A DNA stretch of 64,000 nt from Symbiodinium sp. CCMP2592. Taxonomy: Eukaryota > Sar > Dinophyceae > Suessiales > Symbiodiniaceae. Under the pieces are notes generated by a model. It saw only the letters and a list, made by a program, of their open reading frames with translations, was not told where the DNA came from and did not search any database. The stretch covers positions 124,001 to 188,000 of the forward strand of contig CAJNDT010000968.1 in the NCBI GenBank assembly GCA_905221615.1. The letters run 5' to 3'. Position numbers and translations under genes: made by a program. Positions 21,129-31,000 of this stretch are shown piece by piece. The number at the start of each line of letters is the position of its first letter. Positions within the stretch are counted from its first letter, which is position 1.

Positions 21129-21466
21129 GTATGAGGGTGTAATCAAAATCATGGCCGAGAGATGCAAGCCCCGAAAACGCACAACCCCTAAACCTGAAAT
21201 CCAAGCTTAGACCCGAACCTAAACTCCAAGCTCCTATGCCCCTAAATCCCATGCTCGAAAAACCTTAATCCCTAGACCTCAACCTCCAATCCCATCCACT
21301 AGCAGACTTCAAACCCAAAACCCTCATGATAAAAACCCGAAATCCTACAACCTACGCCCAAAACGCTAAACCCTGAGATACAGACCACACCCCATAACGT
21401 GGCCGCGCCTCAGACCCTCACATCTCTGCAGAACGCGGTAACCTCGGATCCGGCGGGGACCTCAAA

Positions 21467-21567
21467 CGATTTCAGTGGCTTTACAACAAGGCCCCAAAGT
21501 AATTCCTTTTTGGGGTTCGTATATAGAATCCTATAAGGTAATCCCAAAAAAGATTTCAGTGGCTTTA
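21467..21567. mobile_element. truncated family B element between 16-bp direct repeats
   Basis: GATTTCAGTGGCTTTA occurs at 21467-21482 and 21552-21567, around a family B left arm (GGCCCCAAAGTAATTCC) lacking most of its right arm. The first copy sits at the end of an exon-like segment after TCTGCAG. Confidence 0.55.
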
Positions 21568-21570
21568 ATG

Positions 21571-21770
21571 TGGGAGTTTCCGAAAATAGGGGACCCATAT
21601 TATAAGACCCTAAATCGTAGGATCCTTATTACAAGGACCCCCAAAATAAGGTACCCCCCCCATTTTCGGAAACTCTAGACCCTAAACCCTTTATAGATCC
21701 CTTATAGATCCCTTTAAGGAACCCTTAAAGGATCCCTTTAAAGGAACCCCCCATTTCGGAAACTCCCATG
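21571..21770. mobile_element. family A TIR element with an extra right end
   Basis: Left end TGGGAGTTTCCGAAAATAGG at 21571. One inverted right end lies near 21676 and a second at 21750-21767 (CATTTCGGAAACTCCCA). The DNA between is made of CCTTTAAAGG-type words, suggesting nesting or internal duplication. Confidence 0.6.
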
Positions 21771-21889
21771 TCGAGGCCCCAAAATTTAGGCTTTAAAGGG
21801 GAACTGTGGTTCCTTTAAAGGGGTCTATAAGGGTTCCTTTAAAGGGATCTATAAGGGTTCTACAGAGGGTTTATAGGGGTTTAAAGGGG

Positions 21890-21991
21890 AGCTCCAGAAA
21901 GTTGGAATATGGAATAATGGCAGGATCCCCCTATAAATTTGCCATAAAGGGGTTAGGATAATCATATTCCAACTTTCTGGCTTCTACTGTA
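21890..21991. mobile_element. TIR element, family C
   Basis: CTCCAGAAAGTTGGAATATG at the left and CATATTCCAACTTTCTGG plus CTTCTACTGTA at the right. Same family as 22451 and 51517. Confidence 0.75.
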
Positions 21992-22100
21992 GGGTTTCAG
22001 TGTTTGGGATTCAGGAGTTATGCAATCGGTCATGCAGACCATCACTTGGCGATTTAGGGTTAAGGGGTTTGAGGACTGAAGAGGCCGGTGGGTAAACCCT

Positions 22101-22220
22101 TTAATCAAAGGGGAAAAGGAGGGACCCTTAATGGGCTATATAATGGGTATATATTAGCTATATTGAGGGTATATACCTAGGGGTCCTTATTGAGGGTCCC
22201 TCCTTTTACCCTTGGATTGA
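22101..22220. mobile_element. TIR element, family E
   Basis: Inverted ends around AAAAGGAGGGACCC with imperfect outer bases and an AT-rich TATATA core. Related to 54471-54610. Confidence 0.65.
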
Positions 22221-22450
22221 AGGTGTAGGGTTTCGGGAAAATAGCAGTCTCCCACCTCCCAGGTTAAAGTCCACGGTGTTCTGAAGCATAGCTTGTGCTT
22301 TTAGTGGAGCCTATTTCGAAGCATTCGCTGTTCTTCTTTGGTTTCCGCGAACAGCCCATACTGCTCCTTCTAGAATCCTTCCCTAAACCCGACTCTTGAC
22401 CCTAAGCCCGAAACCCTGCACGGAAACCCTGAACCGTAAGCCCTGAACCC

Positions 22451-22545
22451 TACAGGGAACTCCAGAAAGTTGGAATATGGTTTCATTGTAATTTACCCTA
22501 GAGGGGTTACGATAATGATATTCCAACTTTCTGGCTTCTACTGTA
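22451..22545. mobile_element. TIR element, family C
   Basis: TACAGGGAACTCCAGAAAG at the left, CTTTCTGGCTTCTACTGTA at the right. TA at both borders. Confidence 0.75.
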
Positions 22546-22590
22546 AACTGAAGCTCTAGAGTCCCAGAGCTTTCGAGTCTCTGAGGACAG

Positions 22591-22652
22591 CAGCGTGGCC
22601 GACTCCACCATCTTCCAAACTGCCTTCAGCACCTGGCCACCTGGCTCTCTTG
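22591..22652 (+). CDS. candidate exon island
   Basis: Follows GAGGACAG. It reads SVADSTIFQTAFSTWPPG in one frame; a GC donor is possible at its end. Not recognised. Confidence 0.35.
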
Positions 22653-22683
22653 TTCTTTGAGGGTGTAGCATTCAGGGTTTCAG

Positions 22684-22739
22684 GTTAAACCCTAAACCCT
22701 AAACCCTAAACCCCAAACCCTAAACCCTAAACCCTAAAC
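22684..22739 (+). repeat. telomere-like CCCTAAA array
   Basis: About eight near-perfect CCCTAAA units. One of the cleaner interstitial telomere-like blocks, immediately followed by TTGGGAG/TTTAGG-type DNA. Confidence 0.8.
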
Positions 22740-23330
22740 CGTGAGGTTTGGGAGTTTTGGTGTTTTGTGCTTCAGGCTGAGCTTTAGGTTTTGGGTTCCA
22801 TATTCGACAGTGTCGTCGTTTACCTGTGGGTGCTTCCTGTGGCCGGATCGAATAGGTTTTGTGGCCCATTCTGCTATTTCGAGAATGTGAGATTCAAATA
22901 GATCATGTTCGGTCATTTTTCTGTTGCTCTGTGATGTTCTAGGTCTGTGGTTAGGGGGCTTGCTCTTCAAGATTGGCTCCATCTGAATACTCGTAAGGTG
23001 GCCTTAGTTTCCGCATTGTTGGGTGTATCATCTCGTCAAAGACCAGTTTCATTTGGATGAAATGCAAGTTGGATCCGGGTGCTTCACAGCATTCCCAATG
23101 TTAAATACATGTCCAATCGCTTGAACCGGCGCTGCAAGAGGTACAGGCCCACTTTTGGCTTGCTAGTGGCATAGCTTATCAGAGCACAGCAGGTACTAGC
23201 TGTGATTCATCGCGTTCAATAGTCTGTCTAGATGCCAACAAAAGTACATTGACATGCGATCGATAGCATGACAATTTCCGGCAAGAGATACTCTATTCAC
23301 TTGTGATGCGCAGCCGTCCCGTGGAGGCAG

Positions 23331-23386
23331 GGTTGCTTTGGAAGTTGACAGCAATACTCGTTGCGGTGGCAGCTGTGCTGAAGCAA
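23331..23386 (+). CDS. candidate exon encoding a membrane segment
   Basis: Follows GGAGGCAG. It reads LLWKLTAILVAVAAVLKQ, a plausible transmembrane helix, as expected ahead of the acyltransferase core that starts at 24359. Assignment to that gene is inferred from position. Confidence 0.35.
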
Positions 23387-23971
23387 GAACCCTAAGCCCC
23401 TAAGCATTCCGAGGCTAAGATGCAACGGCATCGTTCCATCGGTGTCCTACGACCCGATCCCAGGCAGGGCAGGGGTGCCTTCGCAGCTTCGTCCGCAGGT
23501 TCTTTGCTGTTTCTTGGGATTCCTGAACTTTCGTCCTCGCCGAGCGTCTTGAGACCCTAACCCCCATACCCTTAAAACCTAAGCCCTAAACCCTAAGACT
23601 CTAAAAGCCCTAAACCCCGTAAGGCTTCACAGGGTTGTAAGTGTGGGGTGGGTAGGCCCTGGCGTGGCTTGGGACTTCGATGCTCGCTGCGGATTATTGG
23701 GTCTTCAGGGTAAGGGTTGAGGGATCAGGGTTTAGGCTCTAGGGGTTTAGGGTTCAGGGTCTAGTCTAGGGTTTAGGGATTAGGGTTTTTGGGGTTACGG
23801 TTACAGGGGTATAGGGTTGCTTTTGGGAAAGGGGTTTTCCACAGATTAAGTGCGATTATTACAGATTTTCCAAGCCCCATCGCTGGACCTGATTCCACAG
23901 ACTGGAAACTAGCTGGTAGCCTAAACGCCAACTCCCTGAACCCGCAAACTCCGCGGCCCCATGTGTTTCAG

Positions 23972-23995
23972 CCAGGTGGCACCGCTGCGCCGGAG
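23972..23995 (+). CDS. candidate micro-exon
   Basis: PGGTAAPE between TTTCAG and a GT donor; eight codons. Weak alone. Confidence 0.2.
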
Positions 23996-24358
23996 GTCTG
24001 CACAGGGCACGGTATCGGATTTGAGCGTAAAGTCCTGCTTATGGGTTTGGCTTTTGGGTTTTGGGTTGAAGTTCGAAGTTACTCAAACCCTAAGGCCCTA
24101 AAGCCTCAATCTCTTAAACACTCAACCTCGGAGCCGTTGCATACCCATGCTGCAGAACCTTAAATCCTAAAGCCGTTACGTCTACACCCCGAAACTGAAA
24201 CCCCCAAATCCCCAATGCTCTAAAGGACCCGAGTTCGGGACCAGAAGGAAATCTCAGCTTTTGGTGTAGAGCTTAGGGTGTAGGGAATACATGTATACAG
24301 TATAAGGGATCCCCAAGGAATAGATATTACCAATATTGCTACTGTAGCCCACTCTGAG

Positions 24359-24438
24359 CTTCTGAAAGCTGCATCCGCGGAAACCCCCTACCGTGGACAG
24401 GACATGAGGCAAACCCCCATCATCCTCTGCAACCATAC
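24359..24438 (+). CDS. acyltransferase exon 1 (HX4D histidine)
   Basis: Reads ETPYRGQDMRQTPIILCNHT. It ends two bases into the Thr codon before a GC donor (GCGTGG). The catalytic His is the next-to-last residue. The start after CTGAG is the least certain boundary. Confidence 0.75.
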
Positions 24439-27400
24439 GCGTGGAGCTCGGTTTGCGTGCTGTTGACTTGTGCTTGGCAGCGCATAGAAGCCGCATGTCA
24501 TGCGATCTGCGGATTGAAAGTGAAAGGCTTCAGGCAGATTAACGTCTTCAGTGTCTGTTTAGCCGGGTAAGCACACACCAAGTAGAGGCACCAGCAAAAG
24601 CCACCCAAAACTCAAACGTGAGACACCAAACCCAAAGCCTACAAACACGACGTCAGTGTCTGGCCAGCCTGTCAATAGGGTTTCGGGGTATATTATACTA
24701 GAATTCTGACCCTCAACCCTAAACCGGGAACTCCTATATTATACTAGCATCACTATAATGAGTAAACCCCTATAACCCAAAAAACCCTAAATCCTAAATC
24801 CTGGGAGCCCCAAAATGGTACTCATATCTGCAATCGAGCTCCCAGGTGCTACCTGGACGGGATGGTGCTGGCTTCGGTCTTCCACGCACCGAAGATCATC
24901 GCCAAGAAGGGCACCCTGCTGGGGTCCCAGGGGGGGCCGGGGGGTCGTAGCCGGCATGCCGGTGAGACTCACAGTGGTGGTGTTGATGATGACGGTACAC
25001 AGTGACTACGAAGATGCTCATGACGATGACGGTGCACCTGTGGTAGATGAGTATCCAGATACAGAGAAAGAAGAAGATGAACGACAATGACGATTCCGGA
25101 GAAGATGAACGACACCGTAGATATGCTACCCTGATGGCGGTGATGATGATTATGATGATGACGGTGCTGATTGTGACGGTGATACTGATTGAGGTCGAGG
25201 CGGTGATGGTGATGCGTGAGCTCATGGCTTTTGTGTTCTTTGAGATGCGGGCGATCGGTGCATGTTGTCGTCCTCAGAACGCATTGTCGGCACGGGATGT
25301 CATATGGGAGTTTCCGAAAATAGGGGTACCTCATTTTGGGGTCCTGATAATAAGGATCCTATTAATTAGGGTACCATATTAGGGTCCCCTATTTTCGGAA
25401 ACTCCCATATCTGTATGTATGTAAGCATGTCAGCACGGAGAGTTCATGGCAACAGTCGCACACAGCATCGTGATGAGCCTACCCAAAGGCCCCAAAGTAG
25501 TTCCTTTTTGGGGTTCATATTTAGAATCCTATGAGGTAATCCCAAAAAGGAACTACTTTGGGGCCTCTGGGTAAACTGTTTGTGCGGAAGGTTTCAAGCA
25601 TCTTTTCGACCTGCTTCTGGCATTGTGTTGACGCGCTTCACAGAATGGTAGTCTTAGTTGTGGCCACGGAGATTGGTTGCTTAAGGTTCATGCAGAGGTC
25701 TGATTACATATGTTGTAAGGCCCTTGTTAATATCACTCATATAGCCGCAGCATACGCCCAAACCCTTGGTTGGTTGACAAACCGCCCTGGAAAGACTTGA
25801 CAGCCTCCTTGCGACAGAGTTGGACGATCTTGGCATCCATGGTGAGCACACCCACAGGCTGCAAGCTGCACCACCTAGGAATGTGCCCTTGATCGGGGCC
25901 TTTGCAGCTGACCTCGGTGTGATCGAGGTCCGGAGGGATGTGCAATCGTTGTGTTGCCGATTGCATGACGTAGGGGGGCCTGACGACTCTGCAAGGGATT
26001 TTGTAGTGCTGTTTGATACCTGTCAAGAGTGTTTCCTGAGAGGCAGGCGGATAGAGTCGGGTCGAGCCTCCAAGTGGCAATCCCGGCTCGGAAGGAAAGG
26101 AACACCCGAATACGGGAGCCTCAGTGATTAGTCATATGATTCCACAAACTCCTGTCCCTGAACGTAGAATGCTATGCTCCCTGCACTCCCTACACCGTTT
26201 GGCCTAGCTTCTTGATTCGAAACATCGCTTGGGGCTGGTCCAGGCAGCCGTTGTATAGGGTTGCTGTCATGGATTTATACAGTCAGTGTCTCAGAACGGT
26301 TTGCGCATATGCTGTCTAAGGCTTCATGTTCGATATCACCAGAGTTGCAACAATTCTCTTTTCTCTTTTGTTGCAGCCGTTTCAAGCTTTCTCTGATAGT
26401 TCCTCCTATTCATTCCTCCTCATGATGATGATGATGATGACGATCATCAGCTTCGCCACTCCTGAGCATCCCAGATGTCCCGACTACAAGACGTGAACAA
26501 CTCACGACAGCCCGCCCCTGACCAGCAAGGACTGCGACATGTTTGGGCACCGTGGGTACCAATCACCATCAACACTAAAGCATGCTTGATTGATGTCTGA
26601 CGAGGTAGCAACATTATGCCCTGGTATTCCTCGTATGGCTACACTACAAGCTGTGCAACAAGACGTGACCCTCTCTGAAGTCCAAGAGCTCTATTCCGGG
26701 CAGTTCTAAAGCCTAAACCAGGCAAAAAACCCTGTGCAGGTGGACCGGAGCGATCCCAAGTCCCGAGCAGCGGAGACCTCAGTCAGAATTCGTGAGGGTG
26801 TAACAAGGGTGTTATAATTAGGGGAATTAAGTATTACGTATCATCCACGCAAAGTTTGCAATCATCATCATTGCCGTTCGTATTCAAGCTATGACTCCTC
26901 ATGTTATCGATATTTGCAGCTTCTATTTGCAGATAAAGCCTTGTACAGTGCAGTTGCATAAAGTCCGCCAGACGTAATGGTTATTCAATCTTCCTGATGC
27001 AAAGGCTGATTATCTTAATGTATGCCATGCATGCGTCTGGTTTGCTTCGATTTGGGGGGCTGTTTCAAGGGCCCTGGCTCAGCGTTCGCCATCGTGGGCA
27101 TTCTCAGCAGTGTCCATGCATTAAGGTTCTTCGGTTTCGTCTTGAAGGCTTTCGGTCTTTCCTGGTGTTTCTGGCTTTGTCGAAGCCAGTGTAATGCCAC
27201 GAGCGACTTAAATACGGATCTTGCAATGGTGGCGCTGGGCAAAATCTAAAGGGCTAAATTGCCCGCCGTATCTCCCAGTCCACCGTCCCGAAACTTTTCA
27301 AGTACTCACACTGCAGGAGGCCGGGCATCAGTAGCCAACTTGAACCTTAACCCTAAACCCCAAAGCCTAAACCCTAGTCCCCTCCAAGCCCTGAAGCTCT

Positions 27401-28011
27401 ACCGCCTCTGATTCCCCAGGCCGTACTACCAAGAACCCGGCGCTCTCGGTAGCCCTTGTAGCCTAAAGCTTCCTAAGCTTCTCAGGCTACCATCCAGGCT
27501 ATCGAAGTCCGGGGCTCGAAGGGAGGAGGTGGTTTAGGGTTCAGGGTTTGGGTCGAAGGCTTCATGCTTCGGATGGAGGTTATTCTTTACAAAGAGCTGT
27601 GGGTTGTTGCATACCCCAACAAGTCCCGTGTAAAGCACTATGTGAAGTACCATATACGGTAAAGGCCCATAAAGAAACCCCAAAACTCAACAATCCCAAC
27701 TCCGGCAGATCCCAGATCCTAATTTCGTAGAAGCCCTGAGAAGCCCCCGTCTGCATAGAGACTTGTGCATAGGAAGCCCCCGTTGATCTTCAACTCCATC
27801 GTTTACCTAATGTGCTTATGAATAGAACTCGTGCTAGTATGATCATTCTTCTTATGACTGTTGTTACAAAATCTATATGGTTTGATGGATTACTATTATT
27901 GCTACTGCTGCCATTCTTACTACTCTTGTTAAACTTAGAGCTTTTTTTCTCATGGTTTGGTCTGGCGTTTCCCAACTTCTGTCCACTTTCTGTCTCTCTC
28001 TCTCTCTCCCT

Positions 28012-28053
<42 letters not shown>

Positions 28054-31000
28054 TTAACACTGTTTAAGTTTGTACAAACCCGGAACACTTTGCATCCGCT
28101 AAGGACCATGTGACCTCTTGGAAATCCGGCAAGCAACCACTGCTGCTGTTTCCAGAGGCCCACCTGCATCCTAACAGCCCCCCAAAATCCGAAGCCCCGA
28201 ACGCTGGGTTCTTGAGGTTATGCTGCACGAAACTCTACGACCCGCTATGATATACTCTACCGAACTATACCATGAACAGCTCAAACCCCAGGCCAGACAC
28301 CTGCTAGACATGTTGGCTTGGAGCGCGAGTGGCCTTGCATGACTCCGGGGTCACGGATTGAACCAAGCGCTGAATCAAGAGAGACTCTACGGGGATACTA
28401 TTACTTACTATTTTTCTTCAGGGTTCTTCTATAGAGCTCTGAAAGTCAAGAAGGTCCCTCGGCCCATACCCTCGGGTCCTGGTGCATCTTGGCCAAAGTC
28501 CGTGAGCCCAAGCCCTGAAAACACCCTACGACGAAAAACCCGAAAAGCTTCCTCTGCACTAGTTTCAAGCTTTCAGTCACCGAATGAGCCGTTCCCCCCC
28601 TAAAGAAGAACCTAAACTACGTAAGCCTTCAACTCCTCATAACCGTCAGCCTCAAAGCTGTTGGCGCCGTAAAACCTTAAGCAAGCCTTACACACTAACA
28701 GCCCTAAACCTAATGTCCCGAACGAAACAACTAATATCCCCAAACAAGCCCGAAACACTACAGGTCCTAAACCCCCTAATATCCCTGAGCCCTCAAGTCT
28801 AAACCCACCGAAGCTGTCAGGGCACCACCAGCAATGGGCAACATCTTCTAGAGTCCGGGCCCCGAAGTTTGCTGCACAGACCGGGATTTGGGGCTTTCCG
28901 TTTTTTGGGGCTGTAGCTTTGTGGGTCCGGGTTTTTTTGGCTTAGGTTCTGAGGTTACGGATTCAGTCGTTTAGGGTTTAAAGGTTTCTTTTGTCGTAAG
29001 GGTTTGGAGCTTATGTATTGAGCCACCGAATACCATCGAGCCCTTATCCCATCCGACAAACCTTTAAACTCCAAACAGAAATCCGGCACCGTAAACACAA
29101 GACCCTTATCCCACCCCAAGCCATACCCCTTCCCCCACCAGGACAAGTAAAGCCTAAACTCTTAAACCCCAAACCTACGCATCATCGCCCTAAAACTTCA
29201 AATCCCAAGCCTAGACCCTGTACAAACCCTAAACTCTCAAATCCTAAACCCTCAAATCCTAAACCCTCTAGGCCCTAAAGCCCAAGAAGCCCTAAGCCTT
29301 ACAGCAATCCAGAGGGTCTCTCGGCCGCGATGTCGCTGCGAGGTTCAAGAAAGGCGCTTTCGTCCCGGGCGTTACCGTGCGGCCTGCTGCCAGAGCCCTG
29401 TGTGCCTTCGAAGGGTTGACGGCTTCATATAGGGGCCTAGATAATTGCCAATACTACCTTGGGAGGGCCCGAATTGCTTTAAAGGGTTCCTTAAAGGGGT
29501 CCATAAGGGATCTATGGTAGGGTTCTATGGTATAAGGGCCTTAATAATTACCAATACTATTTTGGGGGTTCCTTGTTACAAGTATAGTACAGTGGGCCCC
29601 AAAACCCTATTCCAACTGTCGAGGCGCCCCTACTTGGAGGATCAGTGGACTTAGTAAGTAAGGTTATAAGTACCTTAATTGGAGTTATAAGTATAGTTAC
29701 CCTAATTATAACCATAGTTATGAACTCCCATGATCCTTTAAGTATACTAGGATACTAGGGCTTAGTAGAGGGCTCAGCCTTATGAGGGTTTTGAGTAGCG
29801 TCGAAGTGTCCGGGGGTTCATGGGGTTTCGGATCCAGGGCTCTGGATTGAGGCTTCATGGCATGGTTTAAGTTTGAAGTCGAGGTAGTGGAGCTTTTTTT
29901 GGGTGGGTTTTAGTTAAGTTCCCTAGTCCTCAAAACTACACATGATATCAGATGGTCAGACTTACAACCCCAACCCTAAACCAAAAGCAAAATATGCACG
30001 AGGCCCTAGATTTGGAGGGCCGGGGGAGTTTTTGGGCGGCAGGAAGTCTGAGAAAATGTCGAGGTTGTTGGAACAAGTTCAATACAGAGGTTTGAATATC
30101 CGAGAATCAGTACAGCGCATCCCCTATTTCGTCCCTGTACAATTGACCGCACTGTACCGCAACAGCGTTTCTATGTAGAAATGCCCTTAGCCCCGAAAGG
30201 AACCCTCTTGGTCTTGGGGGAGGGTTAGAGTCGAGGGATTTAGGGGCTGTTAGGATCCTATGAGGGTTCTGTCAGAAAGTCCGGAAGGGATCCTCTGCTG
30301 AGGGTTCTGCACGGGTTCTACAAGGGTTTAGGGCTTTGAGGCCTTTTGGTTCCTAAACCCTAAACCCTGCAACGGTTTAGGGCTTACAGCGGCTCAGGGC
30401 TTTGTAGTTCGAGGCTTGTGGATTGTGGTGAGTGGGGTCACCTCGCATTCTCATGGAAAGTCTTACTGAGAGCCATCCTCAAGGTCCTAAATCCGTGAGG
30501 CTGATTCAGCCCCTGTGCAAGCTCCGACAACCCCTGCCAAGCCTCTTATACGAAGCCTTCGTGATCCGCTATCAGGCTCCTACTAGTGTACATTAGGTCG
30601 GTCCGGCTCGGCCTTGTTGGGCCGTCTTGTTTCGGTAGGTAACCCGAAGCGAGGTAGTGATTTTGAGTTTTCCGTAGTTCGTCGCACATTGGGGAGGACA
30701 AACCTTACCAAGCCCTTTCTCAGCCCCGCATACGTACCGTAAATGTGAAACTCAAGCCCCAAACCTTGAACCCTAAACCCGTAAAACCTCAACCCGAAGC
30801 TGTAAACCCCAAGCCCTAAACCCCGAGGTCCTGTACTATAGCGGATCTTGGGACCCAGCAAATGTCTACTACAGACAAAGCGACGACGGCAAGATTCAGG
30901 CAAGGCACTGGGAATACAGGGGTCTGAGCTTTCCCTCGCAAAATATTTTTCTTCTTGATGAAAGTACCACCAAAGCCTTGTTTTGTTGTCCCCAGTGGCG

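Noticed and set aside
21410-21678. Small frames such as MGPLFSETP and MGVSENRG-type peptides at several sites
   Set aside because: They are readings through family A and B inverted-repeat elements, not genes.
25558-26131. Open frames 25558-25800 and 25820-26131 plus, 25733-26080 minus
   Set aside because: No motif. The plus segment 25879-25927 inside it is explained by acyltransferase exon 3 in a different frame.
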